Of a stretch of 64,000 bases of DNA, positions 51,445 through 60,574 are shown piece by piece. Under the pieces are notes generated by a model, which ran no database searches, was not told where the DNA came from, and worked only from the letters and a program-made list of their open reading frames with translations. The number at the start of each line of letters is the position of its first letter. Position 1 is the stretch's first letter. Both the position numbers and the translations under genes were made by a program. Source of the DNA: Pseudomonas sp. HS6 (GTDB lineage Bacteria > Pseudomonadota > Gammaproteobacteria > Pseudomonadales > Pseudomonadaceae); assembly GCF_023375815.1 (NCBI RefSeq), contig NZ_CP067412.1, forward strand, positions 4,464,001-4,528,000, written 5' to 3'.

Positions 51445-51591
51445 CTTACTCAACGATTTGCATCGTGTTGCCGGGCTCGATATTGGCAATAGTCGCCCGC
51501 CCTCTCCAATGGACAGGAGGTTTGATAGATGCGCTAATTGACCGATTCGCATACGTCGAAGCACGTAGGCAGGCCAATTCCGAGAGACCCC

Positions 51592-52053
51592 ATGTCCAAA
51601 ATCGCCTCCACAGGTCTTGATGAAATCGACCGCCAGCTAATCGCTGCCCTGCAAATCAATGCCCGCGAGAGCGTGGCGATGCTGGCCCGGCAATTGGGGA
51701 TCGCCCGCACGACCGTGACTTCGCGGCTGGCGCGGCTGGAAAAGGCCAAAGTCATCACCGGTTATGGCGTGCGCCTGGGCCAACGCGTAGTGGATGGCGG
51801 GTTACAGGCATATGTCGGGATCAAGGTGCAGCCACGCTCCGGCAAAGAGGTGTTGCGGCGGCTGAGTGCGATGGCCCAGGTGCAGCAATTGTGCGCGGTG
51901 AGTGGCGAGTTTGATTATGTGGCGTGGCTGCGAACCGACTCGCCGGAGCAACTGGATCAATTACTGGATCAGATCGGCAGCGTAGACGGTGTCGAGAAGA
52001 CCACGACCTCGATCATCCTCAGCAGCAAAATTGATCGCGGGCATCCAGTCTGA
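51592..52053 (+). CDS. Lrp/AsnC family transcriptional regulator (lysine catabolism)
   Basis: A 153-residue Lrp-type regulator: N-terminal helix-turn-helix (LDEIDRQLIAALQINARESVAMLARQLGIARTTVTSRLARLEK) and a C-terminal RAM ligand domain (QAYVGIKVQ, VSGEFDYVAWL). It precedes davB by 146 bases in the same direction, as in P. putida, so it is the probable sensor of lysine or a lysine product for davBA. ATG 51592 gives the family N-terminus; an in-frame ATG at 51538 would add 18 residues. Confidence 0.88.
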   Translation: MSKIASTGLDEIDRQLIAALQINARESVAMLARQLGIARTTVTSRLARLEKAKVITGYGVRLGQRVVDGGLQAYVGIKVQPRSGKEVLRRLSAMAQVQQLCAVSGEFDYVAWLRTDSPEQLDQLLDQIGSVDGVEKTTTSIILSSKIDRGHPV

Positions 52054-52199
52054 TCAAAAACCTCGTCACATAGCAGCATCCATGTTCAAAACGACGACAC
52101 TTTGCGTCTTATTAACGTGTTCTACGCTCCCTAGAATGGCTGGCATCTTTTCCTATACTCAGACGCGCATCCCGCGTCGGGTCGCCAGCAAGGTCAGCC

Positions 52200-53882
52200 A
52201 TGAACAAGAACAATCGCCATCCTGCAGACGGTAAGAAACCGATCACCATTTTCGGCCCGGACTTTCCTTTCGCCTTCGACGACTGGATCGAGCACCCGGC
52301 TGGTCTGGGCAGCATTCCCGAGCACAACCACGGTGCCGAGGTGGCGATTGTCGGTGCCGGTATTGCAGGTCTGGTGGCCGCTTACGAGCTGATGAAACTC
52401 GGCTTGAAACCGGTCGTTTATGAGGCCTCGAAGCTTGGCGGTCGTTTGCGCTCCCAGGCGTTCAACGGTACTGACGGCATCGTCGCCGAGCTCGGCGGCA
52501 TGCGCTTCCCGGTGTCCTCCACCGCGTTCTATCACTACGTCGACAAGCTCGGCCTGGAAACCAAGCCCTTCCCCAACCCGCTGACACCGGCTTCCGGCAG
52601 CACCGTGATCGACCTGGAAGGCAAAACCCATTACGCACAGAGCCTGAAAGATCTTCCTGCACTGTTCCAGGAAGTGGCTGACGCCTGGGCTGACGCTCTG
52701 GAGGCCGGTTCGCAGTTCGCCGACATCCAGCAAGCGATCCGTGACCGCGACGTGCCACGCCTCAAAGAGCTGTGGAACACCTTGGTGCCACTGTGGGACG
52801 ACCGCACGTTCTACGACTTTGTCGCCACGTCGAAAGCCTTCGCCAAACTGTCGTTCCATCACCGCGAAGTGTTCGGCCAGGTCGGTTTTGGTACCGGCGG
52901 CTGGGACTCGGACTTCCCCAACTCGATGCTGGAAATTTTCCGTGTGGTGATGACCAACTGCGACGATCACCAGCACCTGGTGGTCGGCGGTGTCGAACAA
53001 GTGCCGCAGGGCATCTGGCGTCATGCGCCGGAGCGCTGCGTACACTGGCCACAAGGCACCAGCCTCAAGTCGTTGCACCACGGCGCACCGCGCTCCGGGG
53101 TGAAGAAAATCGCCCACGCGCCTGACGGACGTTTCGCGGTCACCGACAACAACGGCGACACCCGCGAATACGCCGCCGTGCTGACCACCTGCCAGAGCTG
53201 GCTGCTGACCACTCAGATCGAATGTGATGAAACGCTGTTCTCGCAAAAAATGTGGATGGCCCTCGACCGCACTCGCTACATGCAATCGTCGAAGACCTTC
53301 GTGATGGTCGACCGCCCGTTCTGGAAGGACAAGGACCCGGAAACCGGCCGTGACCTGATGAGTATGACCCTCACCGATCGCCTGACCCGTGGCACCTACC
53401 TGTTCGACAACGGCGACGACAAACCGGGCGTGATCTGCCTGTCGTACTCGTGGATGAGCGACGCACTGAAGATGCTTCCGCACCCGGTGGAAAAACGCGT
53501 GAAACTGGCGCTGGATGCCTTGAAGAAGATCTACCCTAAAGTCGACATCGCCGCGCGGATCATCGGCGATCCGATCACCGTGTCGTGGGAAGCCGACCCG
53601 CATTTCCTCGGTGCATTCAAGGGCGCCCTGCCCGGCCACTATCGCTACAACCAGCGCATGTACGCGCACTTCATGCAGGACGATATGCCTGCGGAGCAGC
53701 GCGGGATTTTCATCGCTGGCGACGACGTGTCATGGACGCCGGCCTGGGTCGAAGGCGCGGTACAGACTTCGCTCAACGCGGTGTGGGGAATCATGAAGCA
53801 CTTTGGCGGGTCCACACATACAGAGAACCCTGGTCCGGGTGATGTGTTCAACGACATCGGCCCGATCGCCCTGCCCGAGTAA
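52200..53882 (+). CDS. davB: L-lysine 2-monooxygenase (flavin amine oxidase family)
   Basis: A 560-residue FAD enzyme that converts lysine, with O2, to 5-aminovaleramide. The FAD-binding VAIVGAGIAGLVAAYELM and the GGRLRS loop are near residues 50-85; AELGGMRFP and the C-terminal GIFIAGDDVSWTPAWVEGAVQTSLNAV close the cofactor site. The length equals P. putida DavB and the next gene is the matching amidase. Related IaaM (tryptophan 2-monooxygenase) and L-phenylalanine oxidase are the alternatives, but the davA partner and Lrp gene favour lysine. Confidence 0.92.
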   Translation: MNKNNRHPADGKKPITIFGPDFPFAFDDWIEHPAGLGSIPEHNHGAEVAIVGAGIAGLVAAYELMKLGLKPVVYEASKLGGRLRSQAFNGTDGIVAELGGMRFPVSSTAFYHYVDKLGLETKPFPNPLTPASGSTVIDLEGKTHYAQSLKDLPALFQEVADAWADALEAGSQFADIQQAIRDRDVPRLKELWNTLVPLWDDRTFYDFVATSKAFAKLSFHHREVFGQVGFGTGGWDSDFPNSMLEIFRVVMTNCDDHQHLVVGGVEQVPQGIWRHAPERCVHWPQGTSLKSLHHGAPRSGVKKIAHAPDGRFAVTDNNGDTREYAAVLTTCQSWLLTTQIECDETLFSQKMWMALDRTRYMQSSKTFVMVDRPFWKDKDPETGRDLMSMTLTDRLTRGTYLFDNGDDKPGVICLSYSWMSDALKMLPHPVEKRVKLALDALKKIYPKVDIAARIIGDPITVSWEADPHFLGAFKGALPGHYRYNQRMYAHFMQDDMPAEQRGIFIAGDDVSWTPAWVEGAVQTSLNAVWGIMKHFGGSTHTENPGPGDVFNDIGPIALPE

Positions 53883-53894
53883 GAGGAATCCCTG

Positions 53895-54689
53895 ATGCGT
53901 GTAGCCCTTTATCAATGTCCACCGCTACCTCTGGAACCCGCCGCCAACTTGCAGCGCCTGCAACAACTGGCGATGGAGGCCAAAGGCGCCGACCTGCTGG
54001 TGGTACCGGAGATGTTCCTGACCGGCTACAACATCGGCAAGGAGGCGGTCGCGACATTGGCCGAGGTCTACAACGGTGAGTGGGCGCAGCAAGTCGGACG
54101 GATCGCCAAGGCTGCCGGCCTGGCGATCCTCTACGGTTACCCCGAGCGCACGGCGGATGGGCAGATCTACAACGCTGTGCAACTGATCGATTCAAGCGGC
54201 GAGCGCCTGTGCAATTACCGCAAGACGCATCTGTTCGGTGATCTGGATCGTTCGATGTTCAGCCCCGGCGATGGCGAGTTTCCCATCGTCGAACTCAACG
54301 GCTGGAAGCTCGGATTTCTGATCTGCTATGACCTGGAGTTCCCGGAAAACGCCCGACGCCTTGCCCTTGAAGGTGCCGAGCTGATCCTGGTGCCGACGGC
54401 GAACATGATTCCTTTTGATTTCATTGCCGACGTTTCCGTGCGCTCCCGGGCTTTCGAAAACCAGTGCTACGTGGCTTACGCCAACTACTGCGGCCACGAA
54501 GGCGACATCCATTACTGCGGACAAAGCAGCATTGCCGCGCCGGATGGCAGCCGCATCGCCCAGGCCGGACTGGATGAAGCCTTGATCGTCGGTGAGCTGA
54601 ATCGCCAGTTGATGGTCGACTCCCGCAGCGCCAACCGCTACTTCAACGACCGCCGTCCCGAACTTTACGACGCGCTCAACAAGCGCTAA
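53895..54689 (+). CDS. davA: 5-aminovaleramide amidase (nitrilase superfamily)
   Basis: A 264-residue C-N hydrolase with the nitrilase Glu-Lys-Cys triad visible in VVPEMFLTGYN, NYRKTHLFGD and LICYDLEFPE. It releases ammonia from 5-aminovaleramide to give 5-aminovalerate. It starts 12 bases after davB, with GAGGAA before ATG 53895. The product is the likely substrate of the agt importer encoded elsewhere in this window and of DavTD (not here). Confidence 0.92.
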   Translation: MRVALYQCPPLPLEPAANLQRLQQLAMEAKGADLLVVPEMFLTGYNIGKEAVATLAEVYNGEWAQQVGRIAKAAGLAILYGYPERTADGQIYNAVQLIDSSGERLCNYRKTHLFGDLDRSMFSPGDGEFPIVELNGWKLGFLICYDLEFPENARRLALEGAELILVPTANMIPFDFIADVSVRSRAFENQCYVAYANYCGHEGDIHYCGQSSIAAPDGSRIAQAGLDEALIVGELNRQLMVDSRSANRYFNDRRPELYDALNKR

Positions 54690-54727
54690 TCCGCTAGCAT
54701 TGGCACTTCACTGTTCTGGAAGTGCCC

Positions 54728-57154
54728 ATGCCTGCGCCGACTCATCCCCGCCCCCATACCGAAATCCTGGCCAACGGCTTGCGCGTGACCCTGCGTCACG
54801 TGCCCGGCCTGAAGCGCAGCGCCGCCGCTTTGCGGGTGGCTGCCGGTAGCCATGACGTACCGTTGGCGTGGCCGGGGCTGGCGCATTTCCTTGAGCATTT
54901 GCTGTTTCTCGGCACCGAGCGTTTTCCTGCACAGCATGGGCTGATGGCCTACGTGCAAGGTCACGGCGGCCAAGTGAATGCCAGCACTCGCGAGCGCACC
55001 ACCGATTTCTTCTTTGAGTTGCCGCCAGCGTCCTTCAGCGGTGGGTTGGAGCGTCTGTCAGACATGCTCGCCCACCCGCGTATGAATCCGGACGATCAGT
55101 TGCGGGAACGTGAGGTGCTGCAGGCAGAGTTTGTCGCGTGGTCCCAGGACGCCACCGTTCAGCAGCAAGAGGCGCTGTTCGAGGGCTTGTCAGCAGCGCA
55201 TCCGTTGCGTGGATTTCATGCCGGGAATCGCGACAGCCTGCCGGTAGAACACGCGGAGTTTCAACAGGCATTGAAAGGCGTCCATCAGCAGTTTTACCGC
55301 ACCGGGCAAATGACCCTTAGTCTGGTCGGGCCGCAGAGTATTGAAGAGCTGCGAGCACTGGCCGAGCAATTTGCCGCCGCGCTGAAGGCTGGGGATAAAA
55401 CTGCACAGGCAACCCCCGTTCGCTTGATGGACAACCCACAGGCAAGTTATCAACAGGTCGGCGAGCGGCGCGGCAATCTGCTGTTCGCGCTGGAGGACCT
55501 GCCGGAGTCGTCGGCCGAAGCGCTGGCGTTTCTTTGTCACTGGCTGAACAGCGCCAAACCCGGCGGACTGCTTGCCCGCCTGCAGCAGCAGGGTCTCGCT
55601 GACAGCTTGCAAGCTTGCGTACAGTATCAGTTCGTCGGGCAAGCCTTGCTGCATCTTCAGTTCACTCCAGCCTCCGGCTCGCTCGACCTCATTCGCGAAC
55701 AATGGCTGGATTGGCTGAGTTTCTTCGCCGCGCAACAGGACTGGCAGGTATTGCGTGAGGAGTATGCGGCACAGCTTCAGCGTCAGCAGCAGGTCTGCGG
55801 CGCGCTCCAACGGGCGCGACTGGACAGTGAACAACTCGAAAGCGGACTCTCCGAATCGGCCGTTGCGGCGCTCAAAGCGATTCTCGGCAAAATCGGCACT
55901 GTGGATAACTTCAGTAGCCATTGGCATCTGCCCACTGCCAACCCGTTTTTGCGTACGGCCGAACCACTGGCCAACGCTGGCCTGATCCGTGGCCAGACCA
56001 GCGCCCACCGAGGCTTGCGCACATTCGCTCAAGATCGCTCGCGCGGCCGGCGTGAACGCTCGCCGATGCAATTCAGCCAGGCGCTGCCAGATAACACTGA
56101 CGAAGGTGCGGTGTATGTGCGCTGGCAAATGGAAGCGGCGGCCACGGCCGAGCTGCAAGCGAAACTGCAACGCCGCCTGCGGGAAGTGTCTGACGACGCA
56201 CGTCAGGCCGGGGTCGAGCTTTCGTTCAGTGTCTCGGGCAATCAGTGGCTGTTGAGGGTCACCGGTCTGCAGGACATATTGCCCGACGTCCTGGAGCATG
56301 CGCTGAAACATCTGACGCAAGTTGACTCTGATTCTGCGCCAAGTGAGCCGGAAGAGCCGTTGATACCGATTCGCCAATTGCTCAAGGCATTACCCGAGCA
56401 CTGCCTGCAATCGCCAACGACGTCTGACGATGTCGCACACCTGTGGACAACTTCCCGCTGGGACGGTCTGGCGTTGGGGCTCAATCCACAGACCCAGTCA
56501 GCCATGGGCCTGGCCCTGAGTCGCATCCCTGGCATCCCGGACAGTCAAATTCCCGCACCGTCGACAATGAACTCTGGATACCGATGGAGTCAGATCGACA
56601 GCACTTCCAGCGAACACGCCTTGTTGCTGTTCTGTCCGATCGCCAGCCACCAGATCGACGGCGAAGCCGCGTGGCGCTTGCTCGCACACCTGTGCCAGAC
56701 GCCGTTCTACCAACGCCTGCGAGTCGAACTGCAACTCGGTTATGCGGTGTTCAGCGGGTTGCGCCAGGTCCATGGCCAGAGCGGAATGCTGTTCGGTGTG
56801 CAATCGCCAACGACCAACGCCGAGCAACTGCTCAGCCACGTTCAGCAGTTCCTCGACGGCTTGCCGGCCATTATCGAACAGCTTGATGACGCCAATCTTG
56901 CCCAGCAACGCCAGACGCTTGCCGATCAGTTCGATGAAAATGTCCTGTCCGGCAAAGATGCGGCCGAGCTCCTGTGGCAGGCCCGCCTCGCCGGCCACTC
57001 GTCGGATTATCTGGTGCAATTGCGCAGTGCCATCGCTCAAGTGGATCGCCCGGCATTGCAGGCCGCCACACAACGCCTGATTCGCGCCGAGGGCGGCTGG
57101 CACGGCCTGTCCAACAACCCAGCGCCGGGCGCGCCATGGCGAGTCGCAAAATGA
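54728..57154 (+). CDS. pqqF: PQQ biosynthesis M16-family peptidase PqqF
   Basis: An 808-residue pitrilysin-type zinc protease. The inverted zinc motif HFLEH is at residues 53-57, with the distal Glu region RERTTDFFFELPP. The C-terminal half is an inactive M16 repeat. With PqqG-type partners it cuts the modified PqqA. Upstream of pqqA, as in P. fluorescens and P. putida. ATG 54728 is chosen over GTG 54722. Confidence 0.92.
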   Translation: MPAPTHPRPHTEILANGLRVTLRHVPGLKRSAAALRVAAGSHDVPLAWPGLAHFLEHLLFLGTERFPAQHGLMAYVQGHGGQVNASTRERTTDFFFELPPASFSGGLERLSDMLAHPRMNPDDQLREREVLQAEFVAWSQDATVQQQEALFEGLSAAHPLRGFHAGNRDSLPVEHAEFQQALKGVHQQFYRTGQMTLSLVGPQSIEELRALAEQFAAALKAGDKTAQATPVRLMDNPQASYQQVGERRGNLLFALEDLPESSAEALAFLCHWLNSAKPGGLLARLQQQGLADSLQACVQYQFVGQALLHLQFTPASGSLDLIREQWLDWLSFFAAQQDWQVLREEYAAQLQRQQQVCGALQRARLDSEQLESGLSESAVAALKAILGKIGTVDNFSSHWHLPTANPFLRTAEPLANAGLIRGQTSAHRGLRTFAQDRSRGRRERSPMQFSQALPDNTDEGAVYVRWQMEAAATAELQAKLQRRLREVSDDARQAGVELSFSVSGNQWLLRVTGLQDILPDVLEHALKHLTQVDSDSAPSEPEEPLIPIRQLLKALPEHCLQSPTTSDDVAHLWTTSRWDGLALGLNPQTQSAMGLALSRIPGIPDSQIPAPSTMNSGYRWSQIDSTSSEHALLLFCPIASHQIDGEAAWRLLAHLCQTPFYQRLRVELQLGYAVFSGLRQVHGQSGMLFGVQSPTTNAEQLLSHVQQFLDGLPAIIEQLDDANLAQQRQTLADQFDENVLSGKDAAELLWQARLAGHSSDYLVQLRSAIAQVDRPALQAATQRLIRAEGGWHGLSNNPAPGAPWRVAK

Positions 57155-57313
57155 TCATTACCGGGGCTGCAAGGAGCTTTCTCAAAGATTCACGGGCAAA
57201 CCCCCTGAAATTTTGAGTAACATAGCCACCTAACTATTTGCAACATCCCTGCGCTGCTGTGGACTATACCTATGGATAGCGCTATCTCACCCACCTGAAG
57301 AAGGAGTCACCCG

Positions 57314-57388
57314 ATGGCTTGGACCAAACCTGCTTACACCGACCTGCGCATCGGCTTCGAAGTCACCATGTACTTCGCCAGCCGCTGA
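57314..57388 (+). CDS. pqqA: PQQ precursor peptide PqqA
   Basis: A 24-residue RiPP precursor, too short for routine gene calling: MAWTKPAYTD...FASR. Glu16 and Tyr20 in EVTMY are the residues cross-linked by PqqE and turned into pyrroloquinoline quinone. AAGGAG lies ten to fifteen bases before the ATG. Same length as PqqA of other pseudomonads. Confidence 0.98.
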   Translation: MAWTKPAYTDLRIGFEVTMYFASR

Positions 57389-57417
57389 GTCCTGCCTCAA
57401 GCAGAACACTGCAGTGC

Positions 57418-57447
57418 AACGCCTCGGCTCGCCGGGGCGTTTTATTT
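57418..57447 (+). terminator. Hairpin with T-rich tail between pqqA and pqqB
   Basis: AACGCC-t-CGG-ctcg-CCG-g-GGCGTT followed by TTATTTT. Partial termination here would give more pqqA than pqqBCDE mRNA, sensible for a precursor peptide. Confidence 0.75.
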
Positions 57448-57472
57448 TCAGCGTTGAAATGATGGAGCGTTC

Positions 57473-58384
57473 ATGTTCGTCCAGATTCTGGGTTCGGCCG
57501 CCGGTGGCGGTTTTCCGCAGTGGAACTGCAACTGCGTCAATTGCGCCGGTTTTCGCGACGGCAGCCTGAATGCCAAGGCCCGCACCCAATCGTCCATCGC
57601 GATTTCCGATGACGGCGTGAACTGGGTGCTGTGCAATGCCTCGCCGGACATCCGCGCGCAGCTTCAGGGCTTCGCGCCGATGCAACCGGGCCGTGCCCTG
57701 CGTGACACCGGCATCAGCGCGATCATCCTGATGGACAGCCAGATCGACCACACCACCGGCCTGCTCAGTCTGCGCGAAGGCTGCCCGCATCAAGTCTGGT
57801 GCACGGACATGGTTCACGAAGACCTGAGCACCGGTTTTCCGTTGTTCACCATGCTCAAACACTGGAACGGCGGGCTTGACTGGAACCGTATAGAACTCGA
57901 CCAGAGCTTCACCGTCGCGGCGTGCCCGAACCTGCGCTTCACCCCGCTGCCGTTGCGCAGTGCGGCACCGCCCTACTCGCCGCACCGCTTCGATCCGCAC
58001 CCGGGCGACAACATCGGCCTGATCGTCGAAGACCTCAGCACCGGCGGCAAACTGTTCTATGCCCCGGGCTTGGGCAAGGTCGATGCGCCGTTGCTGGAAA
58101 TCATGGCTGGCAGCGACTGCGTGCTGGTGGACGGGACGATGTGGGACGACGATGAAATGCAGCGCCGTGGCGTCGGCACTCGCACCGGTCGCGAAATGGG
58201 CCACCTGGCGCAGAACGGCCCCGGCGGCATGCTCGAAGTGCTGGAACAGCTTCCCGAGCAGCGCAAGGTGCTTATCCACATCAACAATACCAATCCGATT
58301 CTCGACGAAGACTCGCCAGAGCGCGCGGAACTGGTGCGGCGCAATGTTGAAGTGGCGTATGACGGCATGAGTATTGTCCTGTAA
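57473..58384 (+). CDS. pqqB: PQQ biosynthesis protein PqqB
   Basis: A 303-residue metallo-beta-lactamase-fold protein, now thought to hydroxylate the Tyr moiety during PQQ synthesis. Seen are the N-terminal CNCVNC zinc site, [16 protein letters not shown] in place of the standard HxHxDH motif, and VDGTMWDD. Standard family length (about 304). Confidence 0.96.
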   Translation: MFVQILGSAAGGGFPQWNCNCVNCAGFRDGSLNAKARTQSSIAISDDGVNWVLCNASPDIRAQLQGFAPMQPGRALRDTGISAIILMDSQIDHTTGLLSLREGCPHQVWCTDMVHEDLSTGFPLFTMLKHWNGGLDWNRIELDQSFTVAACPNLRFTPLPLRSAAPPYSPHRFDPHPGDNIGLIVEDLSTGGKLFYAPGLGKVDAPLLEIMAGSDCVLVDGTMWDDDEMQRRGVGTRTGREMGHLAQNGPGGMLEVLEQLPEQRKVLIHINNTNPILDEDSPERAELVRRNVEVAYDGMSIVL

Positions 58385-58405
58385 CGCATGGCCCGGAGAA
58401 CCGCA

Positions 58406-59158
58406 ATGACCGACACCCCGCTGTCCCCCGCCGAATTCGAAGCGGCCCTGCGCGCCAAGGGCGCCTACTACCACATACATCACCCGTATCACGTGGCGAT
58501 GTATGAAGGCCGGGCCACCCGCGAGCAGATCCAGGGCTGGGTCGCCAACCGTTTCTACTATCAGGTGAACATCCCCCTGAAAGACGCGGCGATCCTCGCC
58601 AACTGCCCGGATCGAGAGATCCGCCGCGAGTGGATTCAGCGCCTGCTCGACCACGACGGTGCGCCAGGCGAAGACGGCGGCATCGAAGCCTGGCTGCGCC
58701 TCGGGCAGGCCGTTGGCCTCGACCCGGACCAACTGCGTTCACAGGAACTGGTGCTACCCGGCGTGCGTTTCGCCGTCGACGCCTACGTCAACTTCGCCCG
58801 CCGCGCCAGTTGGCAGGAAGCCGCAAGCAGTTCATTGACCGAGCTGTTCGCGCCGCAGATTCACCAGTCGCGCCTCGACAGCTGGCCGCAGCATTACCCG
58901 TGGATCGACCCGGCCGGCTACGAGTATTTCCGTACCCGCCTCGGTCAGGCCCGGCGCGATGTCGAGCACGGTCTGGCGATCACCCTGGAGCACTACAAGA
59001 CGCGCGAAGGCCAGGAGCGCATGCTGGAAATTCTCCAGTTCAAACTGGACATCCTTTGGAGCATGCTCGATGCCATGAGCATGGCCTACGAACTGAACCG
59101 CCCGCCGTATCACAGCGTCACCGATCAACGGGTCTGGCATAAAGGAATCGCCTTATGA
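58406..59158 (+). CDS. pqqC: Pyrroloquinoline-quinone synthase PqqC
   Basis: A 250-residue cofactor-free oxidase that performs the last ring closure and eight-electron oxidation. [13 protein letters not shown] and [22 protein letters not shown] are typical. I start at ATG 58406 (MTDTPLSP), preceded by CGGAGAAC; an in-frame ATG at 58388 would add six residues. Overlaps pqqD by four bases. Confidence 0.96.
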   Translation: MTDTPLSPAEFEAALRAKGAYYHIHHPYHVAMYEGRATREQIQGWVANRFYYQVNIPLKDAAILANCPDREIRREWIQRLLDHDGAPGEDGGIEAWLRLGQAVGLDPDQLRSQELVLPGVRFAVDAYVNFARRASWQEAASSSLTELFAPQIHQSRLDSWPQHYPWIDPAGYEYFRTRLGQARRDVEHGLAITLEHYKTREGQERMLEILQFKLDILWSMLDAMSMAYELNRPPYHSVTDQRVWHKGIAL

Positions 59159-59430
59159 GTTTCGACCGCAGCAAGACCCCGACCTGGCGCCCCGGCTACC
59201 GCTTCCAGTACGAGCCGGCCCAGAAAGGCCACGTGCTGCTGTACCCGGAAGGCATGATCAAACTCAATGAAAGTGCCGCGCTGATCGGCGGCCTGATCGA
59301 TGGTGAGCGGGATGTCGCGGCGATCATCGCCGAACTCGACAGTCAGTTCCCCGGCGTGCCCGAGCTCGGTGACGACATCGAGCAATTCATGGAGGTTGCC
59401 CGTGCGCAGCACTGGATCGAACTTGCCTGA
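59155..59430 (+). CDS. pqqD: PqqA-binding chaperone PqqD
   Basis: A 91-residue RRE-type peptide chaperone that delivers PqqA to PqqE. The [26 protein letters not shown] start and winged-helix [11 protein letters not shown] end are family features. Its 3' end overlaps pqqE by 29 bases. Confidence 0.96.
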   Translation: MSFDRSKTPTWRPGYRFQYEPAQKGHVLLYPEGMIKLNESAALIGGLIDGERDVAAIIAELDSQFPGVPELGDDIEQFMEVARAQHWIELA

Positions 59431-60574
59431 GTCATCGGTGCAAGTCCCGGCCAAACCGGAAACCGGCCTGCCGCTGTGGCTGCTCGCCGAGCTGACCTAT
59501 CGTTGCCCTCTGCAATGCCCGTATTGCTCCAATCCGCTGGATTTCGCCGAGCAGGGCAAAGAGCTGAGCACCGAGCAGTGGATCAAGGTATTCCGCGAGG
59601 CGCGGGAGATGGGCGCGGCGCAACTGGGCTTTTCCGGCGGCGAACCATTGGTGCGTCAGGACCTTGCGGAGCTGATCCGTGAAGCGCGTCAGTTGGGTTT
59701 CTACACCAACCTGATCACCTCCGGCATCGGCCTGACCGAACAGAAGATCAGCGACTTCAAGAAGGCCGGGCTCGACCACATCCAGATCAGTTTCCAGGCC
59801 AGCGACGAGCAAGTGAACAACCTGCTCGCCGGCTCGAAAAAAGCCTTCGCACAGAAACTGGAAATGGCTCGGGCGGTGAAGGCCCACGGCTATCCGATGG
59901 TGCTGAACTTCGTCACTCATCGGCACAACATTGACAAGATCGACCGCATCATCGAGCTGTGCATCGCGCTCGAAGCGGACTTCGTCGAACTCGCCACCTG
60001 CCAGTTCTACGGCTGGGCGCAGCTCAATCGTGTCGGCCTGTTACCGACCAAGGAACAACTGGTCCGCGCCGAACGCATCACCAATGAATACCGCGCCAAG
60101 CTGGAAGCCGAAGGGCATCCGTGCAAGCTGATTTTCGTCACCCCGGACTATTACGAAGAGCGCCCGAAAGCCTGCATGAATGGCTGGGGCAGCATCTTTC
60201 TGACGGTCACGCCGGACGGCACCGCCCTGCCCTGTCATGGCGCGCGCCAGCTGCCGGTACAATTTCCCAATGTGCGCGATCACAGCATGCAGCACATCTG
60301 GTATGACTCGTTCGGCTTCAACCGCTTTCGCGGTTATGACTGGATGCCCGAGCCGTGCCGCTCCTGCGATGAGAAAGAACAGGACTTCGGCGGCTGCCGC
60401 TGCCAGGCGTTCATGCTCACGGGCGATGCCAGCAATGCCGACCCGGTATGCAGCAAGTCCGAACATCACGGCGTGATCCTCAAGGCCCGCGAAGAAGCCG
60501 AGCACGCCACCCAGACCATTGAACAACTGGCCTTTCGCAATGAACGAAACTCGCGCCTCATCGCCAAAGGCTGA
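59402..60574 (+). CDS. pqqE: Radical SAM enzyme PqqE
   Basis: A 390-residue radical SAM/SPASM enzyme that cross-links Glu16 and Tyr20 of PqqA. The SAM cluster motif is CPLQCPYC; auxiliary-cluster cysteines are in [25 protein letters not shown] and [11 protein letters not shown]. The start is uncertain: GTG 59402 has GGAGG six bases upstream (59391-59395), which I prefer; later TTG/GTG codons are possible. Confidence 0.95.
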   Translation: MRSTGSNLPESSVQVPAKPETGLPLWLLAELTYRCPLQCPYCSNPLDFAEQGKELSTEQWIKVFREAREMGAAQLGFSGGEPLVRQDLAELIREARQLGFYTNLITSGIGLTEQKISDFKKAGLDHIQISFQASDEQVNNLLAGSKKAFAQKLEMARAVKAHGYPMVLNFVTHRHNIDKIDRIIELCIALEADFVELATCQFYGWAQLNRVGLLPTKEQLVRAERITNEYRAKLEAEGHPCKLIFVTPDYYEERPKACMNGWGSIFLTVTPDGTALPCHGARQLPVQFPNVRDHSMQHIWYDSFGFNRFRGYDWMPEPCRSCDEKEQDFGGCRCQAFMLTGDASNADPVCSKSEHHGVILKAREEAEHATQTIEQLAFRNERNSRLIAKG

